Positions 1-9,343 of a DNA stretch of 64,000 nt are shown piece after piece. The translations under genes and the position numbers were made by a program. Source of the DNA: Methanoregula sp. (GTDB lineage: Archaea; Halobacteriota; Methanomicrobia; Methanomicrobiales; Methanospirillaceae); assembly GCA_028679075.1 (NCBI GenBank), contig JAJRCF010000001.1, positions 186,001 to 250,000 of the forward strand, in the 5' to 3' direction. Numbering within the stretch: the first letter of the stretch is position 1; every line of letters starts with the position of its first letter. A model generated the notes under the pieces. That model searched no databases and was not told the DNA's origin. It saw nothing but the letters and a program-made list of their open reading frames with translations.

Positions 1-308
1 TCTCCTGTCTCACCTTAATGATCGCGCGGGAAGAACCCATTCATGGGATTTCTTCTGTCGAGCCGCGTTCAACCATCTGGCCAGCCGGAACGCCCGTCCG
101 CCCGGAAAGATTGAGTATACCCGCCTTGAAAAAACGTCAGGGCCACGAAATAAAACCTTATGCATGATACACGGATGGCAAGACGTAAAGGAGGGCACAC
201 GGTTTGTTCCGTTGCCGCAATTCTCGAAAAAGTCCTTGAGCCGGAGTAACTCCATAACCTTATTTTACCCATCCCTCAAACTATAGTTGAACTTCTGGGG
301 GTGCCGCG
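1..308. other. Leader region upstream of cdhA, no gene seen
   Basis: I see no convincing gene here; the short reading frames lack a recognisable motif or ribosome site. A TATA-like TTATTTTA at 260-267 lies about 50 bases before the cdhA start and is the probable promoter of the cdh operon. A G-rich stretch at about 297-303 may act as the ribosome binding site for the GTG start at 309. Confidence 0.5.
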
Positions 309-2660
309 GTGAGCCGGAAAAGTGTCAATTTCACGATAAAGGAGATCAATTCCGATCTTGCACAGTTCCGGGACCTCAACATCACGATCGGCTCCATCAC
401 CCGCGAACGGTGGGAAGAGCCGATGGGGCCCACGCCGTACCCTTCGCTCACGACCCTCCGCTCCTGGGACCAGCGGCTTTTGAGCCGGTACAAGCCGTTC
501 TACATGCCGTTCTGCGACCTCTGCTGTCTCTGCACGTACGGGAAATGCGACCTGACCGGCACCAAGAAAGGCGCCTGCGGGATCTCGATGCCCGCCCAGC
601 AGTCCCGCACCGTCCTTATCGCCGCATGTATCGGGGCGGCCACCCACATCAGCCACTCGCGGGACCTCCTCAACCATGTGATCGCAACCTCCGGCCGGGA
701 CTGCCCCATCAACGTGGGCGGGACCAGTGTCGAAGTAGAGGCCCCGATCACCCGGCTTGTCTGCGGGGTCAAGCCCGAGACGCTCGGGGACCTCGAACCC
801 GTGCTGGACTACTGCGAGAACCAGGTAACCCAGCTCCTCGCGGTCACCCACACCGGCCAGGAAGGGAACCACCTTGATTTTGAGTCCAAGGTCTTCCATG
901 CCGGCATGATCGACCACGTGGGGATGGAAGTCGCGGACATCGCGCAGGTCTCGGCACTCGGCTTTCCGAAGGCAGACCCGGAGTCCCCTCTTTGCGAACT
1001 CGGCCTCGGCACGGTCGATACCAAAAAGCCGGTCATCCTCGTCATCGGCCACAATGTCCCTCCCGCGACGGAGATCATCGATTACCTCAAGGAGAACAAC
1101 CTCTTCTCAGATATCGAAGTGACCGGCATCTGCTGCACGGCGCTCGATATCACCCGGTACTCGCCCCGGGCAAAGATCGTAGGCCCCATCTCGTGGCAGC
1201 TCCGTTATATCCGGAGCGGTGTGCCCGATGTCATCGTCATCGATGAGCAGTGCGTCCGGACCGATACCCTGACAGAAGCGGCAAAGATCCATGCGCCCCT
1301 TATTGCGACGAGCGAGAAGAACTGCCTCGGCCTGCCCGACATGACGGACGACACGGCCGAGGCGATCGTTGCGGCGTTTGCCAGCGGGAACGTACCGGGC
1401 GCCCTCATCCTCGACCCGGAGAAAGTAGGCGAGGTCGCGGTCCGGGTTGCCCAGGCAGTCGCCCCGAAGCGGAAGAAGCACGGGAACCTCCCGACCAAGC
1501 ACCAGCTCGCCGAGTGGGCGAAGAAATGCACCCAGTGCATGCTCTGCCGGCGTGCGTGCCCCAACGATCTCCCGCTCGCCCAGGCAATCAGGCTCGCGGT
1601 GTCAGGAAACCTCACGGGTCTTGACGAGCTCTACGATGACTGCCTCGGCTGCGGCAGGTGCGAATCGGCATGCAAGCAGAAGATCCCCATCCACAGTCTC
1701 ATCGTTGCTGCGGCGGACAAGAAGACAAAAGAGGAGACCTACTGCCTGCGGAGCGGACGGGGGCCCATCCAGGACCTCGAGATCCGCAAGGTCGGCGGCC
1801 CCATCGTGCTCGGCGAGATCCCGGGCATTGTCGCGTTTGTCGGCTGCGCCCATTACCCGAAAGGCTCCCGCGAGGTGGCGGAGATGTGCATGGAGTTTGC
1901 ACGCCGTAGGTACATTGTCTGCACCTCCGGGTGTTCCGCGATGTCGGCCGGTATGTACCGCGACGAAGAGGGCAAGACCGCGTACGAGCGGTATTCCGGC
2001 GCATTCGAGGCCGGCGGGATCGTGAACGTAGGCTCCTGCGTGGCGAACTCCCACATCGCCGGCGCTGCGATCAAGATTGCAAGCATCTTTGCAAAGCGCC
2101 CCTTACGGGGCAATTACGAGGAGATCGCCGATTACGTGTATAACCGGGTCGGCGCAGTCGGCGTTGCATGGGGCGCGATGTCGCAGAAGGCCGCGGCGAT
2201 CGCTGCCGGGTTCTGGCGCCTTGGCATACCGGTCGTGGTCGGGCCCCATGGCACGAAATACCGCCGCATGCTGCTCGGGCGGGCCGACAAGGATGCCGAC
2301 TGGTTCGTGTACGATGCCCGGACCGGGGAGAAAGTCTATGGCGGGCCGGTGCCCGAACACCTCTTCTTTGCCGCGGAGACGAAGGAGGAGGCGATGGTTA
2401 TGGTGGCAAAACTGACCATGCGCCCGAACGACACGAGCAGGGGGCGGGCAAACAAGCTCGCGAACTACATCGACCTCCACAAGCGGCTCGTGGGCGGCAT
2501 CCCGCAGGACGTGTACCGGCTTGTCCGGACCCATGCGGACATCCCCCTGACCATGAAGGACGAAATCCTGCTCCACCTGTCTGAGCATGACTGGAAGGAA
2601 TCCCCGATCCCCGACCCAACGCTCCTGCCCCGCCTTGTCCACCAGAGGAAGGGTGACTAA
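309..2660 (+). CDS. cdhA: CO dehydrogenase/acetyl-CoA synthase alpha subunit CdhA
   Basis: This is the catalytic nickel-iron CO dehydrogenase subunit, which interconverts CO2 and CO and passes CO to the acetyl-CoA synthase subunit. The 783-residue length is normal for archaeal CdhA. Cysteines at 69, 72, 73, 75, 80 and 90 form the N-terminal B/D-cluster region. Two ferredoxin-like 4Fe-4S motifs (CTQCMLCRRAC near 406 and CLGCGRCESAC near 445) carry electrons; these two extra clusters are typical of the archaeal enzyme and absent from most bacterial CooS proteins. It is the first gene of a tightly packed operon, with cdhB 3 bases downstream. The start is GTG at 309. Confidence 0.97.
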   Translation: MSRKSVNFTIKEINSDLAQFRDLNITIGSITRERWEEPMGPTPYPSLTTLRSWDQRLLSRYKPFYMPFCDLCCLCTYGKCDLTGTKKGACGISMPAQQSRTVLIAACIGAATHISHSRDLLNHVIATSGRDCPINVGGTSVEVEAPITRLVCGVKPETLGDLEPVLDYCENQVTQLLAVTHTGQEGNHLDFESKVFHAGMIDHVGMEVADIAQVSALGFPKADPESPLCELGLGTVDTKKPVILVIGHNVPPATEIIDYLKENNLFSDIEVTGICCTALDITRYSPRAKIVGPISWQLRYIRSGVPDVIVIDEQCVRTDTLTEAAKIHAPLIATSEKNCLGLPDMTDDTAEAIVAAFASGNVPGALILDPEKVGEVAVRVAQAVAPKRKKHGNLPTKHQLAEWAKKCTQCMLCRRACPNDLPLAQAIRLAVSGNLTGLDELYDDCLGCGRCESACKQKIPIHSLIVAAADKKTKEETYCLRSGRGPIQDLEIRKVGGPIVLGEIPGIVAFVGCAHYPKGSREVAEMCMEFARRRYIVCTSGCSAMSAGMYRDEEGKTAYERYSGAFEAGGIVNVGSCVANSHIAGAAIKIASIFAKRPLRGNYEEIADYVYNRVGAVGVAWGAMSQKAAAIAAGFWRLGIPVVVGPHGTKYRRMLLGRADKDADWFVYDARTGEKVYGGPVPEHLFFAAETKEEAMVMVAKLTMRPNDTSRGRANKLANYIDLHKRLVGGIPQDVYRLVRTHADIPLTMKDEILLHLSEHDWKESPIPDPTLLPRLVHQRKGD

Positions 2661-2663
2661 ACC

Positions 2664-3203
2664 ATGCCGATGACCGATTCCTGGCAGACTGCCGAGATCC
2701 CCGGGCCCAAGAAAGCCTCCCTCATCATTAAGCCGGATATCGCAGACGCCCTTATCAGCCGGGCAAAACGCCCCATCATGGTTGTCGGCCACGGAATCAT
2801 TGAGTACGAAGTCGAGGGCAAGCCCCTGATCGACTGCCTTATCGCCCTTTCCCGGAAAGCAAAGATCCCCATCGTGGTCTCAGCGAGCACGAACAAGGAG
2901 TTCCTTTCCCGCGAATTCGAACCCGCCGCCATCATGTCTGCGGTCGAGATCAGCAGCCGGCTGACCGATCCGGAATGGAAGGGGCTTGACGGAAAAGAGT
3001 CGTACGACCTTGCGATCTTTGTCGGTCTCCCGTATTCCATGGAATGGACGATCCTCTCCGGGCTCAAGCACTTTGCCCCCGGTGTCAAGACCATGACCTT
3101 TGACTGCGTGTACCACCCCAACGCGAGCTGGTCGTTCCCGAACAGCACGATCAAGGACTGGGCAGCGAACCTCAAGGGCATTGTCCAGAACCTCGAGGAC
3201 TAA
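2664..3203 (+). CDS. cdhB: CO dehydrogenase/acetyl-CoA synthase epsilon subunit CdhB
   Basis: CdhB is the small epsilon subunit that forms the alpha2-epsilon2 CODH component with CdhA; in the family it adopts a DHS-like nucleotide-binding fold and may help electron transfer to a flavin. The 179-aa length matches family members of about 170 aa. The translation has the expected alternating beta-strand pattern (for example PIMVVGHG near residue 34 and YDLAIFVGLPYSM near 115) and no cysteine clusters. It sits between cdhA and cdhC with gaps of 3 and 11 bases, so it should be co-transcribed. Confidence 0.93.
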   Translation: MPMTDSWQTAEIPGPKKASLIIKPDIADALISRAKRPIMVVGHGIIEYEVEGKPLIDCLIALSRKAKIPIVVSASTNKEFLSREFEPAAIMSAVEISSRLTDPEWKGLDGKESYDLAIFVGLPYSMEWTILSGLKHFAPGVKTMTFDCVYHPNASWSFPNSTIKDWAANLKGIVQNLED

Positions 3204-3214
3204 CGGAGCGCACC

Positions 3215-4618
3215 ATGTTTGAGAAGATCCCGGTTGAAGTAGGCCTCGTCCATGAGGGGGAGCGGGTCCGTAAGAACGACATGCAGGTGGAACTAGGCGG
3301 TCCGCACATTGCAGAGAAGTTCGAGATCGTCAGGGTCCGGCCGGCCGACCAGATCGAGGACGGTGCGGTCCGTATCACCGGCCCCGACATCAGCGCCATG
3401 GAGGAGGGGAAGAGTTACCCGATCGGGATCGTTGTCGAGATCTCCGGTGCGAAGGTGGAGCCGGACCTCGAGGGCGTCATGGAACGGCGGATCCACGAGT
3501 ACTCCAATTTTATCGAGGGCTTCATGCACCTCAACCAGCGGTACGACATCTGGATCCGGCTCTCGAAGAAGTCCTACAAGAAAGGGCTCACCTCGTTCCG
3601 GTTCATCGGCGAAGTGATGCACGAGCTCTTCAAAAACGAGCTCCCCATCATCGAGAAGATCCAGATCACGTTCATCACGGACCCGGACACGATCAGGCCC
3701 CTCTATGCAGAAGCGCTCACAACGTACGAGGCACGCGATGCCCGGGCCCGCGGGCTTTCGGACGAGGAGGTGGACACGTTCTACGGCTGTGCATTGTGCC
3801 AGTCGTTTGCCCCCACGCACGTCTGCGTCATCACCCCCCAGCGGTACGCGAACTGCGGGGCAATCAGCTGGTTTGACGGCCGGGCCGCGGCCGGGATCGA
3901 CCCGAAGGGGCCGATCTATGCGATCGAGAAAGGGACCTGCATCGATGCGGAGAAAGGCGAATATACCGGCGTGAACGAGAGCGCGAAGAAGCGCTCGATG
4001 GGCGAGGTGAGCCGGGTATACCTGTACTCCGCCTTCGGGTACCCCCACACATCCTGCGGGTGCTTCGAGGGCATTGCCTTTTACATCCCGGAAGTCGAAG
4101 GGTTCGGCATCGTCCTCCGCGGGTTCCGGGACGTCACCGTCAACGGCCTCCCCTTCTCTACGATGGCCGATTCCACGGCCGGCGGCCGGCAGATCGACGG
4201 GTTCCACGGCATCTCCATCGAGTACATGCGGTCGAAGAAGTTCATGGACGCGGACGACGGCTACAACCGCGTTGTCTGGATGCCGCAGGAGACCAAGGAG
4301 CGCCTGAAGCAGTACATCCCGGAGTCCGTGTACGGTGCGATTGCGACCGAGAAAGACGTGAAATCAATCCCGGAACTGAAGGCGTTCCTCTCCGCACACA
4401 ACCACCCGGTCATGAAGCGCTGGGAGACCGGACAAGAGGCCGGGCAGGACGCACTGGCCGGCGATGGCCGGCACGTGCAGGTCTTCTCCGGCGGGGACAT
4501 CCCCCTAACTTCCGGGGGGTTCCGGATCATCCTCAAGAACGCACGGATCACGGCCGAGAAAGTGATCATCCAGCCGATTAAACCGGGAGGTGAGCACCAT
4601 GGCACGCAAAAACCCTGA
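3215..4618 (+). CDS. cdhC: Acetyl-CoA synthase beta subunit CdhC
   Basis: CdhC carries the A-cluster (a 4Fe-4S cluster bridged to two nickel sites) where CO, a methyl group from the corrinoid protein and CoA combine to form acetyl-CoA, or the reverse. The A-cluster ligands are visible: C192 and C195, C204, C214, and the C-x-C pair in SCGCF near residue 280, matching the spacing known for the Methanosarcina protein. The length of 467 aa is normal for archaea, which lack the N-terminal domain of bacterial AcsB. Its end overlaps the cdhD start by 20 bases. No cooC-type nickel-insertion ATPase gene follows, unlike in Methanosarcina. Confidence 0.97.
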   Translation: MFEKIPVEVGLVHEGERVRKNDMQVELGGPHIAEKFEIVRVRPADQIEDGAVRITGPDISAMEEGKSYPIGIVVEISGAKVEPDLEGVMERRIHEYSNFIEGFMHLNQRYDIWIRLSKKSYKKGLTSFRFIGEVMHELFKNELPIIEKIQITFITDPDTIRPLYAEALTTYEARDARARGLSDEEVDTFYGCALCQSFAPTHVCVITPQRYANCGAISWFDGRAAAGIDPKGPIYAIEKGTCIDAEKGEYTGVNESAKKRSMGEVSRVYLYSAFGYPHTSCGCFEGIAFYIPEVEGFGIVLRGFRDVTVNGLPFSTMADSTAGGRQIDGFHGISIEYMRSKKFMDADDGYNRVVWMPQETKERLKQYIPESVYGAIATEKDVKSIPELKAFLSAHNHPVMKRWETGQEAGQDALAGDGRHVQVFSGGDIPLTSGGFRIILKNARITAEKVIIQPIKPGGEHHGTQKP

Positions 4619-5846
4619 GAACGGACCTTCGCTCGATGCCGAGCAGCTCTTTGCCCTCGCACCGCAGCTCCGCGAACTGCTCAAGGGCGTCCACCAGATC
4701 GAGCTCGAACAGTTCTCCATGGAGATCGGCGACCTGGAACTTTTTATCCCGACATCTGGTGTCGGACACGCAGCCCCGCACCCGACAGAGTCTCCCGCGC
4801 CTGCACGGGTAAAACCAACGAGCCTGATCCGCGAGTCCTACTTCCCCCCGAATGCAGCATTCCCCGGAAAGATCCGCGAGGTCCGGCTGGGCGCGACAAG
4901 GGCCGAGGGAGGGAGCAGGTCAAAATCCCTCACCATCGGCGGTGCAACCACGCCGGCATACTTTGATTTCGGGCACCCGCCCCGCCACCCGCCGGTCATC
5001 TCACTCGATGTCTTCGATATGCCCGTAGGGCTGCCCAAGGTCCTCAAGGAGAACGTGGCTGAGGTGATGGACGACCCGGCCGAATGGGCGCGGATGAATG
5101 TGAAAAAGTTCGGCGCGGACGTGGTCACCATCCACCTGATGAGCACAGACCCGCTCTTCCGCGATGCCACGCCAGCTGCTGCGGTGAAGACGGTCGAGGA
5201 CATACTGCAGGCCGTTGACGTGCCCGTGATCATCGGTGGCTGCGGCGACCCGAAGAAAGACGCTGAGGTCTTCTCGGCTGTTGCGCAGATGGCGGAGGGC
5301 GAGCGGCTCCTGATCAACTCGGTCACACTCGACATGGCGGAGTCAAAGACCCTTGAACGCGTGGCAACCGCGGCCCGGGACCACGGGCACGTCCTGCTCG
5401 CCTTCACCGGCCTTGACCTGAACAATGCAAAAGAACTCAACCGCCGGCTGTACGAGTACATCCCCCCCGAACAGATCGTGATGGACCTCACCACCGTCGC
5501 GCTCGGGTACGGCCTTGAGTACTCCTTCACCATCCACGAGCGGGCACGGTATGCTGCCCTGATGGGCGATTCCGAGCTCGCCCACCCGACCATCTCGGCT
5601 GCCACGAACGCGTGGGCCGCCCGTGAGGCCTGGATGAAGATGGCCCCGGAGTACGGGGCACGGGAACTCCGCGGGCCGGTCTGGGAGACGATCAATGCGC
5701 TGACGCTCCTCCTTGCGGGAGTCGACCTCTTCTTAATGATGCACCCCGCTGCGGTGCTGACCCTCCGGGAGATCATCCCCCGGCTCGGTAAGACCGGTGC
5801 GCCCCATGCCGACCAGATCGCCGACTGGGTGGAGGTACGCATATGA
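4599..5846 (+). CDS. cdhD: Corrinoid iron-sulfur protein delta subunit CdhD
   Basis: CdhD is the small TIM-barrel subunit of the corrinoid iron-sulfur protein, which carries the methyl group between tetrahydrosarcinapterin (or a related pterin) and CdhC. Motifs typical of the family include PVIIGGCGDPKKD near residue 207 and a C-terminal GVDLFLMMHPAAV. I place the start at the ATG at 4599 (415 aa) because GGGAGGTGAG lies about 6-9 bases before it; an in-frame GTG at 4590 lies inside that ribosome site. It overlaps cdhC by 20 bases and cdhE by 4 bases (ATGA), which implies translational coupling. Confidence 0.95.
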   Translation: MARKNPENGPSLDAEQLFALAPQLRELLKGVHQIELEQFSMEIGDLELFIPTSGVGHAAPHPTESPAPARVKPTSLIRESYFPPNAAFPGKIREVRLGATRAEGGSRSKSLTIGGATTPAYFDFGHPPRHPPVISLDVFDMPVGLPKVLKENVAEVMDDPAEWARMNVKKFGADVVTIHLMSTDPLFRDATPAAAVKTVEDILQAVDVPVIIGGCGDPKKDAEVFSAVAQMAEGERLLINSVTLDMAESKTLERVATAARDHGHVLLAFTGLDLNNAKELNRRLYEYIPPEQIVMDLTTVALGYGLEYSFTIHERARYAALMGDSELAHPTISAATNAWAAREAWMKMAPEYGARELRGPVWETINALTLLLAGVDLFLMMHPAAVLTLREIIPRLGKTGAPHADQIADWVEVRI

Positions 5847-7291
5847 GCCCCGACGGCCAGCCCGAAACGGGAAAGAAACGGAAGAGCATCAAGGAGATCA
5901 GCCCGATCGACGTGTACAAGCTCCTGCCCAGGACCAACTGCGCGGAGTGTGGGGAGGCGAACTGCATGGCCTTTGCCACCCGTCTCGTAAACGGCGAACT
6001 GCTCCTCGTGGACTGCCCCCCGCTTCACATCCAAGAGTTCCAGTCATCCCGCGAGAAACTTGAGCGCCTCCTTGCGCCCCCCGTGCGTACCGTCACCATC
6101 GGTACCGGGGAGCATGCGATAAACATCGGCGGGAAATACGTGCTGCAGCGCCATGATTTCACGTACCACAACCCGACGCCCATCGCGATCGATGTCCACG
6201 ACCTCATGCCGGAAGCCGAGCTGCTCGACCGGATCCGGCAGATCGAGCAGTTCGCGTACAATTACATCGGCAGGACGCTCACGCTGAACGCAATCGCTGT
6301 CCGTTCCGTTTCAGGCGATCCCACGAAATTCGGGAACGCTGTCCGGACGATCACCGGCGCAAGCAGGTACCCCCTGATCCTCTGTGCGCTCGACCCGGAG
6401 GTGATGGCTGCGGGCCTTGCCGAGGCAAAGGAACGCCGCCCGCTCATCTACGCAGCAACCGAGACCAACTGGATGGCGATGGCCGACCTCGCACTCAGCC
6501 ACAGGGCCCCGCTTGCGATCTTTGCCCCGAACGATCTCGCGCTATTGCGGTCGCTTGCAAAGACGCTCCTTGCCTGCGGCGTGCAGGACCTCGTGCTCGA
6601 CCCGGGCACGTTTGCGGACGAAGGCTTCCCCGATACGATCGCAAATTTCACGGCCATACGGGCGTCTGCCTGCAAGCAGTTCGATGAACTGTTCGGCTTC
6701 CCCATCCTCGGTGTCCCGCTCACGGTCTGGACCGGCGCGGAACTCTCCGAAGACGTGCTCAAGTGGCGCGAGGCGATCACCGCCTCGATGCTCATCTCCC
6801 GGTACGCGGACCTCCTCATCATGCACAGCCTCGACGGCTGGGTGCTCCTGCCCCAGTTGATCTGGCGGTTCAATATCTACACCGATCCCCGGAAACCCGT
6901 TACGGTAGAGGCGGGAGTCCGGACGTTCGGGAGGCCGGACGCCAAATCCCCGGTCCTCATGACCACCAACTATGCCCTGACCTACTTTACCGTGGAGTCC
7001 GACATCAAGGCGGCGAACCTCGACTGTTACCTGGTCGTTGTCGATACGGGCGGCCTGAGTGTCGAGAGCGCCGTTGCCGGGCGGAATTTCACGGCCGAGG
7101 GGATCGCCGCGGCCCTCAAGTCCAACAATGTTGCCAGCCTTGTCACCCACACGACGCTGATCATCCCGGGCCTTGCCGCCCGGCTGAGCGGCGAGACCGA
7201 GGAGACGACCGGCTGGAGGATCCTTATCGGGCCCAAGGACTCGTCCGGCATCCCCCAGTTCCTCCGGGAACGCTGGCCGCCGGAAACCTGA
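5843..7291 (+). CDS. cdhE: Corrinoid iron-sulfur protein gamma subunit CdhE
   Basis: CdhE is the large corrinoid subunit; it binds the cobamide and carries a low-potential 4Fe-4S cluster used to reduce inactive Co(II) to Co(I). The cluster ligands are C33, C36, C41 and C58 in the N-terminal domain (CAECGEANC followed by a later cysteine before PP). The middle is a TIM barrel, and the C-terminus (ANLDCYLVVVDTGG onward) is the cobamide-binding Rossmann-like domain. The 482-aa length is normal. It is the last gene of the cdh operon; the stop codon merges into a TATA-like box for the next gene. Confidence 0.96.
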   Translation: MSPDGQPETGKKRKSIKEISPIDVYKLLPRTNCAECGEANCMAFATRLVNGELLLVDCPPLHIQEFQSSREKLERLLAPPVRTVTIGTGEHAINIGGKYVLQRHDFTYHNPTPIAIDVHDLMPEAELLDRIRQIEQFAYNYIGRTLTLNAIAVRSVSGDPTKFGNAVRTITGASRYPLILCALDPEVMAAGLAEAKERRPLIYAATETNWMAMADLALSHRAPLAIFAPNDLALLRSLAKTLLACGVQDLVLDPGTFADEGFPDTIANFTAIRASACKQFDELFGFPILGVPLTVWTGAELSEDVLKWREAITASMLISRYADLLIMHSLDGWVLLPQLIWRFNIYTDPRKPVTVEAGVRTFGRPDAKSPVLMTTNYALTYFTVESDIKAANLDCYLVVVDTGGLSVESAVAGRNFTAEGIAAALKSNNVASLVTHTTLIIPGLAARLSGETEETTGWRILIGPKDSSGIPQFLRERWPPET

Positions 7292-7300
7292 TTTAAATAG
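7291..7300 (+). promoter_or_regulatory. TATA-like box for the corrinoid activator gene
   Basis: ATTTAAATAG at 7291-7300 begins on the last base of the cdhE stop codon and is a good archaeal TATA element. A start of transcription about 25 bases later would leave a leader of roughly 65 bases before the ATG at 7391. The activator gene may therefore be expressed separately from cdhABCDE. Confidence 0.5.
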
Positions 7301-7390
7301 TTCCGGCTGCCACCTTTTCTCCATACTCAATAGTGTCCGGAATACCTGCAGACCCGCGGGAGGCATTCCGGCACATCCCGGGATGACACG

Positions 7391-9223
7391 ATGACAGGTA
7401 CGTTCAGGGTGCTCTTTCACCCCATGGAAAAGGAAGTATCTGTCATATACGGGACAACGGTCCTCGCCGCGATCCGGGCCGCGGGTATCCAGGTCGAGAG
7501 CATCTGCGGCGGAAAAGGCGAGTGCAACAAGTGCAGGGTAATCCATGTTCTCGGCGAATGCGATGCCGGGACTCCCGCTGCAACCAGGGGGCTGACCGAT
7601 GAGGAGGTCTCCCGGAAATACTGCCGCAGCTGCCAGACACATATCCTCGGGCCCTGCGAGTTCTCCATCCCGGTCGAGAGCCGCATTGATTCCCCGAAGA
7701 TACTCCTGAACCACCACGAAACAGTAGCACAGCCCGACCCGTCCGTAACAAAGCATCTGCTTGTAACGGGCCACCACCACGCCCATGCTGCCGGACACCG
7801 TTCCCTGAAACTGGAGGGATACCAAGGTACCCGCCCCCACATGACCCGCGACCAGCTTCACCAGCTGATGACCGCAACGGAAACCCTGACCGTCACCATC
7901 ACGCGTACGGGCGGGTATCCCGAAGTGATGCTGATCGAAGCGGGTGATACCACCGCACGAAACTACGGGGTTGCGATCGACCTCGGCACCACCACGGTGG
8001 TCGGCGTCCTTGCTGACCTCAATACCGGCAGGATCTGCGCCGAGGCATCCGGCCTGAACCGCCAGATCACCCATGGCGAGGAACTGCTGACCCGCATTGC
8101 CGTTGCAAAAAGGCCCGGGGGAAGAGAGGTACTCCAGGCTGCCGCCGTTGAGAGCATCAACGCGGTGATCGGGCAGCTTGCCAATGCAGCAGGAGTAAAG
8201 GAACAGGAGATCACCGATGTCTGTATTGCCGGAAATACCGTGATGGCGTTTCTCCTCCTTGGCCATGACGCATCGTGCCTTGAGATCGTCAACACGGAGA
8301 TCTCGCGTATTCCTGAGGTAGTCAGGGCCGGGGCACTCGGCATTGCCGTGCACCCGGAGACCCGGGTCTTCTGCCTCCCGAACGTGAGCCGGTTTGTCGG
8401 GGGCGATGCGATCGGCGATGTGGTTACTGCGGGCGTGAATGCCTCCCGCGAACTCTCGCTGGTCATCGACCTTGGCACGAACGGCGAGGTGGTCCTTGGC
8501 GACATGGACTGGCTCGCCTCGGTCTCGTGCGCCTCCGGCCCGGCATTCGAGGGCGCCGGCATTTCATCGGGCATGCGGGCGATGAAGGGCGCGATCGATC
8601 ACGTTACCATCGATCCTGCCAGCGGGGAGGTGACCGTGACTACCATCGGTAACGGGAAGCCCCGCGGGATCTGCGGGTCCGGCATCATCGATGCCGCAGC
8701 AGAGATGGTCGCAGCCGGGATCCTTGATTTTACCGGTAAGCTCGTCGAAGGAAAGCCCGGGGTCCGGCGGGGTACGGAAGGGCTGGAGTTTGTCCTCGTC
8801 CCGCGGGAGAAGACCGCGACCGGGCAGGAGATCCTCATCACCCGCGATGACATGGCCTATCTCATGGACTCGAAAGCCGCCACCTGCGGGTCCATCGGCG
8901 TGCTCATGAAAAAATACCGCGTGGGGGTGGAGGACATCCGCCATGTCTACCTTGCCGGGGCGTTCGGGGCCTATGCGGATATCAGGAAGATCATCGCGTT
9001 CGGCATCATCCCGGACTTTTACCGGGCAGAGTTCCACCAGATCGGGAACGGCTCCCTTGCCGGTGCCTGCGCCACCCTCCTCTCCCGGAAGAAACGGCAG
9101 GAGGCGGCCGATGTTGCAAAGAAGATGGTATACATCGACCTGTTGGTGGATGCCGATTTCATCGAGGAGTACGGTGCTGCGGTCTACATCCCGGGCAAAC
9201 CGGAATATTTCCCGAAGCACTGA
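7391..9223 (+). CDS. Ferredoxin-ASKHA ATPase, reductive activator of the corrinoid protein (RACo/AcsV-like)
   Basis: The protein joins an N-terminal plant-type 2Fe-2S ferredoxin domain (C39, C45, C48 and C78 or C81) to an ASKHA-fold ATPase with a phosphate-binding loop AIDLGTTTVVG near residue 198, a second LGTNGE motif near 360 and a C-terminal VYLAGAFGAY. This is the layout of RACo/AcsV, which uses ATP to drive the reduction of Co(II) to Co(I) in the corrinoid iron-sulfur protein. The position directly after cdhE supports that role. A histidine-rich stretch (GHHHAHAAGH, near residue 128) lies in the linker; it could bind metal but may only be a linker. The methylamine activator RamA has its ferredoxin clusters at the other end. 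Confidence 0.85.
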   Translation: MTGTFRVLFHPMEKEVSVIYGTTVLAAIRAAGIQVESICGGKGECNKCRVIHVLGECDAGTPAATRGLTDEEVSRKYCRSCQTHILGPCEFSIPVESRIDSPKILLNHHETVAQPDPSVTKHLLVTGHHHAHAAGHRSLKLEGYQGTRPHMTRDQLHQLMTATETLTVTITRTGGYPEVMLIEAGDTTARNYGVAIDLGTTTVVGVLADLNTGRICAEASGLNRQITHGEELLTRIAVAKRPGGREVLQAAAVESINAVIGQLANAAGVKEQEITDVCIAGNTVMAFLLLGHDASCLEIVNTEISRIPEVVRAGALGIAVHPETRVFCLPNVSRFVGGDAIGDVVTAGVNASRELSLVIDLGTNGEVVLGDMDWLASVSCASGPAFEGAGISSGMRAMKGAIDHVTIDPASGEVTVTTIGNGKPRGICGSGIIDAAAEMVAAGILDFTGKLVEGKPGVRRGTEGLEFVLVPREKTATGQEILITRDDMAYLMDSKAATCGSIGVLMKKYRVGVEDIRHVYLAGAFGAYADIRKIIAFGIIPDFYRAEFHQIGNGSLAGACATLLSRKKRQEAADVAKKMVYIDLLVDADFIEEYGAAVYIPGKPEYFPKH

Positions 9224-9343
9224 CCGGGTGCATGGGCATGCGGGCCGGACGGCCGGCAGGTCCCCGGTTACCGGAAATCCCGGGCGTCCAGGGACATGTA
9301 TGAAGGCAGAACGGTGAAAGATCCATAATCAGGCAGGGAACAG

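Noticed and set aside
10-255. 81-codon frame on the - strand upstream of cdhA
   Set aside because: No ribosome site or family motif; the region is better explained as the cdh leader.
6542-8353. 603-codon open frame on the - strand
   Set aside because: It runs antisense to cdhE and the activator gene, both well supported. Long antisense frames are expected from GC-rich codon bias, and its translation has no family motifs.
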